From Streptomyces sp. TN58 (GTDB taxonomy: Bacteria; Actinomycetota; Actinomycetes; Streptomycetales; Streptomycetaceae): a DNA stretch of 64,000 nucleotides. Location: positions 1,767,001 to 1,831,000 of the forward strand of contig NZ_CP018870.1 in NCBI RefSeq assembly GCF_001941845.1, read 5' to 3'. Shown here piece after piece: positions 1 through 9,191 of this stretch; within the stretch, counting starts at the first letter, position 1; the number at the start of each line of letters is the position of its first letter. A program made the position numbers and the translations under genes. The notes under the pieces are model-generated. The model saw only the letters and a program-made list of their open reading frames with translations. It was not told the DNA's origin and ran no database searches.

Positions 1-1
1 C

Positions 2-679
<678 letters not shown>

Positions 680-710
680 CCGAGCCAGAGACACTAGAGG
701 AATCGGCAGT

Positions 711-932
711 ATGAAGATCGACTGGGTAGCGCTCGGCTCCGTTTTCGGGGTCAGCCTCTTCGCCACCGTCGCCCTCGTGACCCTCTTCACCCTGGGTCTG
801 GTGGGCCTGTCCAAGCACGAAGCCGCGACCGAGCAGGGCGGCAGCGCCACCCTGGCCCGCGGCGGCGCGTACCTGTGCTTCGCGCTCATCACGGCGGCCG
901 TGACGTACGGGATCTACCTGATCGTCGCCTGA
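711..932 (+). CDS. Small conserved membrane protein downstream of pit
   Basis: 73 residues with two hydrophobic segments (about 8-30 and 50-70) joined by a short polar loop rich in Gly, Ser and charged residues. A ribosome-binding site (AGAGGAAT) lies about 9 bp before the ATG. It follows the phosphate transporter by 31 bp and ends just before a strong terminator, so the two genes probably form one transcriptional unit. No catalytic motif is visible. A PiT accessory role is inferred from position only. Confidence 0.7.
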   Translation: MKIDWVALGSVFGVSLFATVALVTLFTLGLVGLSKHEAATEQGGSATLARGGAYLCFALITAAVTYGIYLIVA

Positions 933-949
933 CGGTCTGACCGCTTGGC

Positions 950-992
950 CGCGAAAGCCCCTCCCGGGTCCGTCCCGGGAGGGGCTTTCGCG
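950..992 (+). terminator. Rho-independent-type terminator after the pit operon
   Basis: Perfect 19-bp inverted repeat (950-968 and 974-992) with a 5-nt loop, 18 bp after the small membrane protein stop codon. It lacks a T-run, as is common in Streptomyces. It separates the phosphate genes from the riboswitch leader of the cob operon. Confidence 0.85.
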
Positions 993-1039
993 CCTCCCGG
1001 CCCAGCCGCACCGCAGGTCAACGGCGAGTTGACGGGCCT

Positions 1040-1200
1040 TCCGGCCGCGTGGTGGACTGCCCGAGCCAATACGGCGGCATGGAGAGGAAGTCCGGTGCGA
1101 TTCCGGCGCGGTCCCGCCACTGTCACCGGGGAACGCACGCCGCGCGCGCGCCCCGGGAGCCAGGAACTCTCGCCGCCGGACACGTCGAACCAGGGCGCGG
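1040..1200 (+). promoter_or_regulatory. Cobalamin (B12) riboswitch
   Basis: The leader of cobD contains the B12-box signature: GGAAGTCCGGTGCGATTCC, then CGGTCCCGCCACTGT, then GAGCCAGGAACTC near 1158-1170. Flanking CGGCGGC (1072-1078) can pair with GCCGCCG (1172-1178), enclosing the core. Cobalamin riboswitches normally shut down downstream synthesis or transport genes when adenosylcobalamin is abundant. Here the element ends about 30-50 bp before the cobD start, close enough to sequester the start region or terminate early. Exact outer boundaries are uncertain. Confidence 0.88.
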
Positions 1201-1227
1201 ACCCTGAGTGAGGACATACCTGCCACC

Positions 1228-2196
1228 ATGCGTGCCGATCGCGTCTTCGCGTACGGCGCCACGGCGGGCCTGATCGGCGACCGGATCCTCGGTGATCCCC
1301 GCCGAGGGCACCCCGTGGCCGCCTTCGGACGAGCCGCCGCCGCCGTCGAGCGTTCCCTGTGGCGTGACGACCGCGCCCGCGGCGTCCTTCACACCCTGCT
1401 GTGCGCCGGGGGCGCGACCGCCGTCGGCGCGCTGGCCGCCCGCTCCCTGCGCTCCCGGCCCGCGGCCGCCCGTATCGCCCTGACCGCCGCCGCCACCTGG
1501 GCCGTCGTGGGCGGCACCTCACTGGGCCGTGAGGCGCGTGCCATCGGCGGCGCGCTCGCCGCAGGGGACGTCGAGGTGGCGCGCGAGCGGCTGCCCCACC
1601 TGTGCGGCCGCGACCCACACGCCCTGGACGGGCAGCAGATGGCCCGCGCCGTCGTGGAGTCCGTCGCCGAGAACACCTCCGACGCGGTGGTCGGGGCCCT
1701 GGTGTGGGGTGCCGTCGCCGGGGTCCCCGGGCTGCTGGCCTTCCGCGCCGTCAACACGCTGGACGCGATGGTCGGCCACAAGTCCCCCCGCCACCTGCGC
1801 TACGGCTGGGCCTCCGCCCGGCTCGACGACCTCGCCGGCTGGCCGGGGGCCCGGCTGACGGCCCTGGCCGCCGTCGTGGCCGGACCCGACCGGCGCGGAG
1901 CCGTGCGCGCCTGGCGCGCGGACGCCGCCGCGCACCCGAGCCCCAACGCCGGGCCCGTCGAGGCCTCCTTCGCCGGGGCGCTCGGCGTCAGACTGGGCGG
2001 AACCCTGGCCTACGGCGGCCGGGTCGAGCACCGGCCGGTGCTGAACGGCGCGGCCGGACGGCCGGTCGAGGTCGCCGACATCGACCGGGCCGTACGGCTG
2101 TCACGCCAGGTGACCTGGCTCGCGCTGGGCGCCTGCGTGGCGGCACGGACCCTGGCGGCACGAGCACGAGCACGAGTACGAGGGGGACGCGCATGA
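1228..2196 (+). CDS. cobD: Adenosylcobinamide-phosphate synthase (CobD/CbiB)
   Basis: 322-residue polytopic membrane protein of the CobD/CbiB family. The family attaches aminopropanol (or its phosphate) to adenosylcobyric acid in the late cobalamin pathway. Family features are visible: DRILGDPRRGHPVAAFGR at the N-terminus, VESVAENTSDAVVGALVWG near residues 145-165, and NTLDAMVGHKSPRH near 175-190. The ATG follows the B12 riboswitch by about 30 bp. The gene overlaps cobQ by 4 bp (ATGA), indicating translational coupling. The C-terminus ends in a run of Arg/Ala repeats. Confidence 0.93.
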   Translation: MRADRVFAYGATAGLIGDRILGDPRRGHPVAAFGRAAAAVERSLWRDDRARGVLHTLLCAGGATAVGALAARSLRSRPAAARIALTAAATWAVVGGTSLGREARAIGGALAAGDVEVARERLPHLCGRDPHALDGQQMARAVVESVAENTSDAVVGALVWGAVAGVPGLLAFRAVNTLDAMVGHKSPRHLRYGWASARLDDLAGWPGARLTALAAVVAGPDRRGAVRAWRADAAAHPSPNAGPVEASFAGALGVRLGGTLAYGGRVEHRPVLNGAAGRPVEVADIDRAVRLSRQVTWLALGACVAARTLAARARARVRGGRA

Positions 2197-3794
2197 GCGG
2201 CGCGAAGCGCGGCGGCGGACTGCTGGTCGCCGGAACGACGTCGGACGCGGGCAAGAGCGTGGTCACCGCGGGCATCTGCCGCTGGCTGGCCCGCCAGGGC
2301 GTGAAGGTCGCCCCCTTCAAGGCGCAGAACATGTCGCTGAACTCCTTCGTGACGCTGGAGGGCGCCGAGATCGGGCGCGCCCAGGCGATGCAGGCGCAGG
2401 CGGCCCGGGTGGAGCCGACGGCGCTGATGAACCCGGTGCTGCTCAAGCCCGGCGGCGACCGCAGCAGCCAGGTGGTGCTGCTGGGCAAACCGGTGGGCGA
2501 GATGAGCGCGCGCGGATTCTTCGGGGAGGCAGGGGGGTCCGGGGAGGCCGGGCCCGCGGCGCAGCCGCAATCAGGCGCGGTATCCCCCGGGAAGGCGCTG
2601 CGCGGCGGGCGGCAGGAGCAGCTGCTCGGTGTCGTCACGGACTGCCTGGAGCAGCTCCGGGGCACGTATGACGCCGTGATCTGCGAGGGGGCGGGCAGTC
2701 CGGCCGAGATCAACCTGCGCCGGACCGACATCGTGAACATGGGCATCGCGCGGGCCGCGCGCTTCCCGGTGGTCGTGGTCGGCGACATCGACCGCGGCGG
2801 GGTCTTCGCGTCCTTCTTCGGGACGACGGCGCTGCTCTCCCCGCAGGACCAGGAGCTGATCGCCGGGTACCTGGTCAACAAGTTCCGCGGCGACGTGTCG
2901 CTGCTGGAGCCGGGCATGGAAATGCTGCGCGGGCTGACCGGGCGGGCGACGTACGGGGTGCTGCCGTTCCGGCACGGGCTGGGCATCGACGAGGAGGACG
3001 GCCTGCGGGTCTCCCTGCGGGGTGCCGTACGCGAGTCCGTGGTGGCACCGCCCGTGGGCGAGGACGTGCTGCGGGTCGCCGTGTGCGCGGTGCCGCTGAT
3101 GTCGAACTTCACGGACGTCGACGCGCTCGCGGCCGAGCCCGGGGTGGTGGTGCGCTTCGTGGACCGCGCCGAGGAGCTGGCCGACGCGGACCTGGTCGTC
3201 GTACCGGGCACCCGCGGCACGGTGAAGGCCCTGGCGTGGCTGCGGGAGCGCGGGCTGGCGGACGCGCTGGCCCGGCGGGCCGCCGAGGGCCGGCCGGTAC
3301 TGGGCATCTGCGGCGGTTTCCAGGCGCTGGGCGAGCGCATCGAGGACGACGTCGAATCGCGGGCGGGCGAGGTCGAGGCGCTCGGGCTGCTCCCCGTACG
3401 GGTCCGCTTCGAGCGGGAGAAGACCCTGGCGCGGCCCACCGGGACGGCGCTCGGCGAGACCGTCACCGGCTACGAGATCCACCACGGGGTGGCCGAGGTC
3501 CTGGGCGGGGAGCCGTTCCTCGACGGGTGCCGGGTGGGCGCGGTGTGGGGTACGCACTGGCACGGCTCGCTGGAGTCGGACGGCTACCGCCGGGCGTTCC
3601 TGCGGGAGGTGGCTGCGGCCGCCGGGCGCCGCTTCGTACCGTCCCCGGACACCTCGTTCGCCGCGCTGCGCGAGGAACAGCTCGACCTGCTGGGCGACCT
3701 GATCGAGGAGCACGCCGACACCGACGCGCTGCTCCGCCTGATCGAGGGCGGCGCCCCGGCGGGCCTCCCGTTCCTCCCCCCGGGCGCCCCGTGA
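2193..3794 (+). CDS. cobQ: Cobyric acid synthase CobQ
   Basis: 533-residue glutamine-dependent amidotransferase that amidates adenosylcobyrinic a,c-diamide at side chains b, d, e and g to give adenosylcobyric acid. The N-terminal ATP-binding dethiobiotin-synthetase-like domain shows GTTSDAGKSVV (14-24) and KAQNMSLNS. The C-terminal class I-like glutaminase domain has the nucleophile motif GICGGFQALG and the partner His in THWHGSLES. The start overlaps the cobD stop (ATGA). Residues about 112-138 form a Gly/Pro/Ala-rich in-frame insert just before the conserved GRQEQLLGVVTDCLEQL helix; I do not expect it in most family members. Expression should follow the upstream B12 riboswitch. Confidence 0.94.
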   Translation: MSGAKRGGGLLVAGTTSDAGKSVVTAGICRWLARQGVKVAPFKAQNMSLNSFVTLEGAEIGRAQAMQAQAARVEPTALMNPVLLKPGGDRSSQVVLLGKPVGEMSARGFFGEAGGSGEAGPAAQPQSGAVSPGKALRGGRQEQLLGVVTDCLEQLRGTYDAVICEGAGSPAEINLRRTDIVNMGIARAARFPVVVVGDIDRGGVFASFFGTTALLSPQDQELIAGYLVNKFRGDVSLLEPGMEMLRGLTGRATYGVLPFRHGLGIDEEDGLRVSLRGAVRESVVAPPVGEDVLRVAVCAVPLMSNFTDVDALAAEPGVVVRFVDRAEELADADLVVVPGTRGTVKALAWLRERGLADALARRAAEGRPVLGICGGFQALGERIEDDVESRAGEVEALGLLPVRVRFEREKTLARPTGTALGETVTGYEIHHGVAEVLGGEPFLDGCRVGAVWGTHWHGSLESDGYRRAFLREVAAAAGRRFVPSPDTSFAALREEQLDLLGDLIEEHADTDALLRLIEGGAPAGLPFLPPGAP

Positions 3795-4179
3795 GGCGGC
3801 GCGCCCTGCGGGGCCGTCCCCCTGCCCACCCGCCCACCACCCCCAGCGGCCCCACCCCCGACCCGACGCCTCGGACGCCGGCGGGGCCGGAAAGCCGGGG
3901 CCGGGCCGCCGGCTCCGTGCCGCGGGCCACGCGCCCGTGGCACTCGGTCACCGCGCGGGCCGGTGCCTCGCTGCCCGGGATCCGCCGCATCCAGCCCAGC
4001 GGGCGTTGCAGGTGCGGGGTCCGGGGCGGAGCCCCGGGAAACGGTGAAAGCGCGGGGCGGGGACCGGCTCCGCGCAGCGGCACCCGCACCCCCGGCCGCC
4101 CCGCCCGCCGCGCGAGCCCCCGCACCGCGACCCCCGACAGCCCGCGCACGCGTACCCGTACCGGAGGAGTGAGCAACTC
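3795..4179. other. 385-bp intergenic region between cobQ and the cobaltochelatase gene
   Basis: No convincing gene. The first 190 bp are C/G-rich low-complexity sequence. Positions 3989-4084 carry one copy of a 96-bp repeat found again at 55120-55215. A purine-rich ribosome-binding site (GGAGGA, about 4162-4167) precedes the downstream ATG. No clear promoter hexamers were recognised. Confidence 0.6.
3989..4084 (+). repeat. 96-bp dispersed intergenic repeat, copy A
   Basis: Matches 55120-55215 at 84 of 96 positions without gaps by hand alignment. It contains a hairpin CCGGGGC-GGA-GCCCCGG near 4021-4037 and ends in GGCTCCGCGCAGCGGCACC. In the second copy the hairpin base pair next to the GGGG/CCCC run is changed on both sides (C-G to T-A), so pairing is preserved. 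Both copies are intergenic and lie between same-strand genes. Confidence 0.85.
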
Positions 4180-6294
4180 ATGAGCACGCCCTATCCGTTC
4201 ACCGCGGTGGTCGGCCAGACCGACCTGCGGCTGGCGCTCCTGCTGAACGCCGTGAGCCCGGCGGTCGGCGGGGTGCTCGTACGCGGCGAGAAGGGGACCG
4301 CCAAGTCCACCGCCGTGCGCGCGCTGTCGGCGCTGCTGCCGCAGGTGGAGGTCGTGCCCGGCTGCCGGTTCTCGTGCGCGCCCGCCGCGCCGGACCCGGA
4401 CTGTCCGGACGGTCCGCACGGGGCCGGTCCGGGAGGCGCCCGGCCGGCGCGCATGGTGGAGCTGCCCGTCGGCGCCTCCGAGGACCGCCTCGTCGGTGCC
4501 CTCGACATCGAACGGGCCCTCGCCGAGGGCGTGAAGGCCTTCGAGCCGGGTCTGCTCGCCGACGCCCACCGCGGGATCCTGTACGTCGACGAGGTCAACC
4601 TCCTCCACGACCACCTGATCGATCTGCTGCTGGACGCCGCCGCGATGGGCGCCTCGTACGTGGAGCGCGAGGGCGTCTCCGTGCGGCACGCGGCCCGTTT
4701 CCTGCTCGTCGGCACCATGAACCCGGAGGAGGGAGAGCTGCGGCCGCAGCTCCTCGACCGCTTCGGGCTGACCGTGGAGGTCGCGGCCTCCCGCGAGCCC
4801 GCGCAGCGGGTGGAGGTGGTCCGCCGCCGGCTCGCCTACGAGGACGACCCCGCGGGCTTCGCCGCCCGCTGGTCGGGGGACGAGAGCGAGGTCCGCGCCC
4901 GGGTCGTGGCCGCGCGGGCGCTGCTGCCGCAGGTCCGCCTCGGGGACACCGCGCTGCTCCAGATCGCCGCGACCTGCGCCGGCTTCGAGGTCGACGGCAT
5001 GCGGGCCGACATCGTGATGGCGCGGACCGCGACGGCGCTGGCCGCATGGGCGGGGCGGACGGTCGTGCTGAAGGAGGACGTACGGCAGGCCGCGCTGCTC
5101 GCGCTCCCCCACCGTCGGCGCCGCAACCCCTTCGACGCGCCGGGCCTGGACGAGGACAAGCTGGACGAGATCCTCGACCGGTTCCCCGACGAGGAGCCGG
5201 AGGACGACCCCGAGCCGGACCCGGAGCCCGACCCGGGCCCGGGTCCCGGCCCCGAGGGCCCCGAAGGCGGCCCGGACGACGGCGGACCCGACGGCGGCGG
5301 GGTGCCGCCGCAGGGCAGCGGCCCCCAGGACGCGCAGCCCCCGGCCGAGCCCGCCGAGGCCCCCGCGCACTCCCCCGAGGCGCCGCGGCAGCCCTCCGCC
5401 CAGGAGCCCGGCGGGCCCGAACAGGCCGCCGTGGGGGCGGGCGAGCCGTTCCGGACCAGGATGCTGAGCGTTCCGGGGCTCGGCGAGGGCGCCGCCGGTC
5501 GGCGTTCGCGCGCCCGGACCGCTCACGGCCGGACGACCGGAGCCCAGCGGCCGCGTGGCCAGCTCACGAAGCTGCACCTGGCGGCCACCGTGCACGCGGC
5601 CGCCCCGCACCAGAAGGCGCGCGGCCGCGCCGGGCGCGGGCTGGTGATCCGCAAGGACGACCTGCGCCAGGCCACCCGGGAGGGCCGCGAGGGCAACCTC
5701 GTCCTCTTCGTCGTCGACGCCTCCGGCTCGATGGCCGCCCGGCAGCGGATGAGCGCGGTCAAGGGCGCCGTGCTGTCGCTGCTGCTGGACGCCTACCAGC
5801 GCCGGGACAAGGTCGGCCTGGTCACCTTCCGCGGCGCCGCCGCCGAGCTGGCGCTGCCGCCCACCTCCTCGGTGGACGCGGCGGCCGCCCGGCTGGAGAA
5901 GCTGCCTACGGGCGGCCGCACCCCGCTGGGCCCCGGGCTGCTCAAGGCCCACGAGGTGTTGCGGATCGAGCGGCTGCGGGATCCGAGCCGCCGTCCGCTG
6001 CTGGTCGTGGTCACCGACGGGCGGGCCACCTCGGCCGGGGCCGTCGGCGGCGACCCGCGCGAGCTGACGGCGCGCAGTGCCCGGCTGCTGGCCTCCGAGG
6101 GGGTCGCTTCGGTGGTCGTGGACTGCGAGTCGGGGCCGGTCCGGCTGGGGCTGGCCGGGGCGCTGGCCGCCGACCTCGGCGGGCCTGCCGTCACCCTCGA
6201 CGGGCTGCGGGCCGACTCGCTGGCCGGGCTCGTGAAGGACGTACGTACCGCAGTGACAACTCCCGCTTCCCACACCAACAGGAGGGCCGCGTAA
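4180..6294 (+). CDS. Putative cobaltochelatase, ChlI/ChlD fusion (AAA+ plus VWA)
   Basis: 704-residue protein combining both small subunits of Mg/Co chelatases. The N-terminal AAA+ ATPase has Walker A (GEKGTAKST, 36-44), Walker B-like ILYVDEVNLL and a sensor region (VGTMNPEEGELRPQLLDRFGL). A long acidic Pro/Glu/Gly-rich linker covers roughly residues 330-425. The C-terminal von Willebrand A domain has a DASGS metal-ion-adhesion motif (513-517) and VTDG. By family knowledge it would act with a CobN-type large subunit to insert Co2+ into hydrogenobyrinic diamide, but no CobN is present in the window. It overlaps cobO by one base (TAATG). Confidence 0.9.
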   Translation: MSTPYPFTAVVGQTDLRLALLLNAVSPAVGGVLVRGEKGTAKSTAVRALSALLPQVEVVPGCRFSCAPAAPDPDCPDGPHGAGPGGARPARMVELPVGASEDRLVGALDIERALAEGVKAFEPGLLADAHRGILYVDEVNLLHDHLIDLLLDAAAMGASYVEREGVSVRHAARFLLVGTMNPEEGELRPQLLDRFGLTVEVAASREPAQRVEVVRRRLAYEDDPAGFAARWSGDESEVRARVVAARALLPQVRLGDTALLQIAATCAGFEVDGMRADIVMARTATALAAWAGRTVVLKEDVRQAALLALPHRRRRNPFDAPGLDEDKLDEILDRFPDEEPEDDPEPDPEPDPGPGPGPEGPEGGPDDGGPDGGGVPPQGSGPQDAQPPAEPAEAPAHSPEAPRQPSAQEPGGPEQAAVGAGEPFRTRMLSVPGLGEGAAGRRSRARTAHGRTTGAQRPRGQLTKLHLAATVHAAAPHQKARGRAGRGLVIRKDDLRQATREGREGNLVLFVVDASGSMAARQRMSAVKGAVLSLLLDAYQRRDKVGLVTFRGAAAELALPPTSSVDAAAARLEKLPTGGRTPLGPGLLKAHEVLRIERLRDPSRRPLLVVVTDGRATSAGAVGGDPRELTARSARLLASEGVASVVVDCESGPVRLGLAGALAADLGGPAVTLDGLRADSLAGLVKDVRTAVTTPASHTNRRAA

Positions 6295-6893
6295 TGCCTC
6301 AGGGACAGCCGTCCGTCGTTCCGGACGACGGGCTCACCACGCGCCAGCGCCGCAACCGCCCGCTCGTCTTCGTCCACACCGGACCGGGCAAGGGCAAGTC
6401 CACGGCGGCTTTCGGGCTGGCGCTGCGCGCCTGGAACCAGGGCTGGCCGATCGGGGTGTTCCAGTTCGTCAAGTCGGCGAAGTGGAAGGTCGGCGAGGAG
6501 AACGCGCTGAAGGTGCTCGGTGCCTCCGGCGAGGGCGGCAGCGTCGTCTGGCACAAGATGGGCGAGGGCTGGTCCTGGGTCCAGCGGGACGCGCAGCTCG
6601 ACAACGAGCAGGCGGCCAGGGAGGGCTGGGAGCAGGTCAAGCGGGATCTGGCCGCCGAGACGCACAAGCTGTACGTGCTCGACGAGTTCGCCTACCCGAT
6701 GCACTGGGGCTGGATCGACGTCGACGAGGTCATCGAGGTGCTGCGCGGCCGTCCCGGCAGCCAGCACGTGGTGATCACCGGCCGCAACGCGCCGGAGAAG
6801 CTGGTGGAGTTCGCGGACCTGGTCACCGAGATGACCAAGGTGAAGCACCCGATGGACGCCGGCCAGAAGGGCCAGAAGGGCATCGAGTGGTGA
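6294..6893 (+). CDS. cobO: Cob(I)yrinic acid a,c-diamide adenosyltransferase CobO
   Basis: 199-residue P-loop enzyme (CobA/CobO/BtuR family) that transfers the adenosyl group of ATP to the cobalt of corrinoids. The Walker A motif GPGKGKST lies at 30-37; the conserved KSAKWKVGEENAL and the acidic LDEFAYPMHWGWID segments follow. The ATG overlaps the preceding stop by one base and the gene overlaps cobB by 4 bp (GTGA), so chlID-cobO-cobB look translationally coupled. Its role is to supply adenosylated substrate for CobQ. Confidence 0.95.
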   Translation: MPQGQPSVVPDDGLTTRQRRNRPLVFVHTGPGKGKSTAAFGLALRAWNQGWPIGVFQFVKSAKWKVGEENALKVLGASGEGGSVVWHKMGEGWSWVQRDAQLDNEQAAREGWEQVKRDLAAETHKLYVLDEFAYPMHWGWIDVDEVIEVLRGRPGSQHVVITGRNAPEKLVEFADLVTEMTKVKHPMDAGQKGQKGIEW

Positions 6894-8326
6894 CGTCGTC
6901 CGACATGCCCCGGCTGGTCGTCGCCGCGCCGTCGTCCGGCAGCGGCAAGACCACCGTGGCCACGGGCCTGATGGCGGCCTTCGCGGAGCGCGGCCTCGCC
7001 GTGTCCCCGCACAAGGCCGGGCCCGACTACATCGACCCGGGCTACCACGCGCTGGCCACCGGCCGGCCGGGACGCAACCTCGACGCCTTCATGTGCGGGC
7101 CGGAGCTGGTGGCTCCGCTGTTCGCGCACGGGGCGGCGGGGTGTGATCTCGCCGTGGTCGAGGGTGTGATGGGGCTGTACGACGGGGCCGCGGGCCGGGG
7201 CGAGCTGGCGTCGACGGCACAGGTGGCGAAGCTGCTGCGGGCGCCGGTGGTGCTGGTGGTCGACGCCTCCTCGCAGTCGCGGTCGGTGGCGGCGCTGGTG
7301 CACGGTTTCGCCTCCTTCGACCCTCAGGTCCGCCTGGGCGGCGTGATCCTGAACAAGGTCGGCTCGGACCGGCACGAGGCGATGCTGCGGGAGGCACTGG
7401 AGGAGGCGGGGATGCCGGTGCTCGGCGTCCTGCGGCGGGCTCCTCAGGTGGCCACGCCCTCGCGCCATCTGGGGCTGGTGCCGGTGGCCGAGCGGCATGC
7501 CGACGCGCTGGCCGCAGTGGCGGCGCTGGCGGAGCAGGTCAGGGGCGGCTGCGATCTGGACGCGCTGATGGCGCTGGCCCGCACGGCGCCGCCGCTGTCC
7601 TGCGAGCCGTGGTCGCCTGAGGCCGCGTCGCCGGCGTTCGAGGCGGCGGCTTCGGGGCGCAAGCGCGGCGGCGCCGCAGCGTACGAGCGGCCCGTCGTCG
7701 CCGTCGCCGGCGGGGCCGCGTTCACGTTCTCGTACGCCGAGCACGCGGAACTGCTCACCGCCGCCGGGGCCGAGGTCGTCACCTTCGACCCGCTGCGGGA
7801 CGAGGCGCTGCCCGAGGGGACCGGCGCCCTGGTCATCGGCGGCGGGTTCCCCGAGGTGTACGCGCCCGAGCTGTCCGCCAACGAACCGCTGAGGGCGGCC
7901 GTCTCGGCGTTCGCGTCGGCCGGCGGGCCGGTGGCGGCCGAGTGCGCCGGGCTGCTGTACCTGGCGCGGTCGCTGGACGGGAAGCCGATGTGCGGGGTGC
8001 TCGACGCGGACGCGCGGATGTCGGAGCGGCTGACGCTCGGCTACCGCGAGGCGGTGGCGGTGTCCGACAGCTCGCTGGCCGCGGCCGGTACGCGGCTGCG
8101 CGGGCACGAGTTCCACCGGACGCTGATCGAGCCGGGCGCCGGATCGGCTCCCGCGTGGGGGTTCACGCATCCGGAGCGCCGGGTCGAGGGCTTCGTCCGG
8201 CAGGGCGTGCACGCCAGCTACCTGCACACGCACTGGGCGGCCGAGCCGTCGGTCGCCGCCCGTTTCACCGGGGCCGCGGCCGCGTGGACGGCGGCCGTAC
8301 GGGACGCCGCGGCAGCGCGGCCGTGA
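6890..8326 (+). CDS. cobB: Hydrogenobyrinic/cobyrinic acid a,c-diamide synthase CobB
   Basis: 478-residue glutamine-dependent amidotransferase that amidates side chains a and c of the corrin ring. The N-terminus has the P-loop APSSGSGKTTVATGL followed by KAGPDYIDPGYH; the C-terminal glutaminase domain has AECAGLLYLARSL as the nucleophile region and THWAAEPS near the end. The GTG at 6890 overlaps the cobO TGA (GTGA) and was chosen over the ATG at 6905 because of that coupling. The gene converges on the ZIP transporter with only 11 bp between stops and no visible terminator. Confidence 0.94.
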   Translation: MTSSDMPRLVVAAPSSGSGKTTVATGLMAAFAERGLAVSPHKAGPDYIDPGYHALATGRPGRNLDAFMCGPELVAPLFAHGAAGCDLAVVEGVMGLYDGAAGRGELASTAQVAKLLRAPVVLVVDASSQSRSVAALVHGFASFDPQVRLGGVILNKVGSDRHEAMLREALEEAGMPVLGVLRRAPQVATPSRHLGLVPVAERHADALAAVAALAEQVRGGCDLDALMALARTAPPLSCEPWSPEAASPAFEAAASGRKRGGAAAYERPVVAVAGGAAFTFSYAEHAELLTAAGAEVVTFDPLRDEALPEGTGALVIGGGFPEVYAPELSANEPLRAAVSAFASAGGPVAAECAGLLYLARSLDGKPMCGVLDADARMSERLTLGYREAVAVSDSSLAAAGTRLRGHEFHRTLIEPGAGSAPAWGFTHPERRVEGFVRQGVHASYLHTHWAAEPSVAARFTGAAAAWTAAVRDAAAARP

Positions 8327-8337
8327 ACCGTGCCGGC

Positions 8338-9063
8338 TCACTCCGCGATGCCCACCACGAGCCAGATCCCGGCCACCCCGCCCACCGTGCACATCAGCGT
8401 GGACAGGGCGGGGTGCCTGTGGTGTGCCTCGGGCAGGATCTCGGCGGCCGCCAGGTAGAGCAGGAGGCCGCCGAAGAAGCCGAGGTACGCGCCGAGGGGT
8501 TCCTCCGGAAGTGTGAACAGCAGAGTGGACGCGGCGCCCACCACGGGGGCGGCAGCGTCCGCGAACAGCATCATCAGGGCCTTGCGGCGGTCGTTGCCGT
8601 AGAGGCTGGTGAGCGTGTACGTGTTGAACCCGTCGGCGAAGTCGTGGGTGATCACGGCGAGCGCGACGGCCACGCCCATCCCGCCGCCGACCTGGAATGC
8701 CGCGCCCAGCGCCACGCCGTCGGCGAGGCTGTGGCCCACCATCGCGGCGGCCGCGGTGAGCCCGACCTGCGGGGTGCGCCCGCCGTCCTCGGCGCCGTGC
8801 GCGGCCTGACGTACGGCCAGGAGCCGCTCGACGACGTGGGCGACGAGGAAGCCGGCCACGAAGAGCAGCAGGGCGAGCGGGACGCCGAACACCTCCCCGC
8901 CCGCCGCGTGCAGGGCCTCGGGGAGCAGGTCCAGGCCGACGACGCCGAGCATCAGCCCGCCGGCCAGGCCCAGCACGAGGTGGCGGCGGTCGGTGACGCG
9001 CTGCGCCGTCCAACCGCCCAGCAGGGTCATCAGGAACGCGCCCAGCGCCACGATCACGGCCAT
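8338..9063 (-). CDS. ZIP-family metal transporter
   Basis: 241-residue polytopic membrane protein with about eight hydrophobic segments and the ZIP metal-binding signatures: HSLADGVALGAA in TM4 and ITHDFADGFNTYT in TM5. ZIP proteins move divalent cations (Zn2+, Fe2+, Mn2+, sometimes Co2+) into the cytoplasm. The start MAVIVALGAF (ATG at 9063) is preferred over an in-frame codon 36 bp upstream because it begins at the first membrane segment and has AAGGGC just upstream. It sits between cobB and the cobC-like gene on the opposite strand, so a cobalt-supply role is possible but is inferred only from context. Confidence 0.88.
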   Translation of the reverse strand: MAVIVALGAFLMTLLGGWTAQRVTDRRHLVLGLAGGLMLGVVGLDLLPEALHAAGGEVFGVPLALLLFVAGFLVAHVVERLLAVRQAAHGAEDGGRTPQVGLTAAAAMVGHSLADGVALGAAFQVGGGMGVAVALAVITHDFADGFNTYTLTSLYGNDRRKALMMLFADAAAPVVGAASTLLFTLPEEPLGAYLGFFGGLLLYLAAAEILPEAHHRHPALSTLMCTVGGVAGIWLVVGIAE

Positions 9064-9191
9064 GTGCCCTTGGATACAGACTCCTCGCCCCGAGCGCACG
9101 TCCGCGCGCGGGTGGCGGGCGTCGCGGTGTTGACGACTGACCGGTGTCCGGTGATGTGCCGGTGACCGTGACTACGGAGGGAGGCCCCCCG

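Noticed and set aside
3083..4183. Plus-strand open frame running from inside cobQ across the 385-bp gap
   Set aside because: Out of frame with cobQ; Arg/Pro-rich; it covers the 96-bp repeat and ends at the cobaltochelatase start.
3463..6273. Very long open frame on the minus strand opposite cobQ/chlID (over 900 codons)
   Set aside because: It is antisense to two clearly conserved genes; GC-rich third positions create long antisense frames in Streptomyces. Its product is Arg/Gly/Pro-rich with no family feature.
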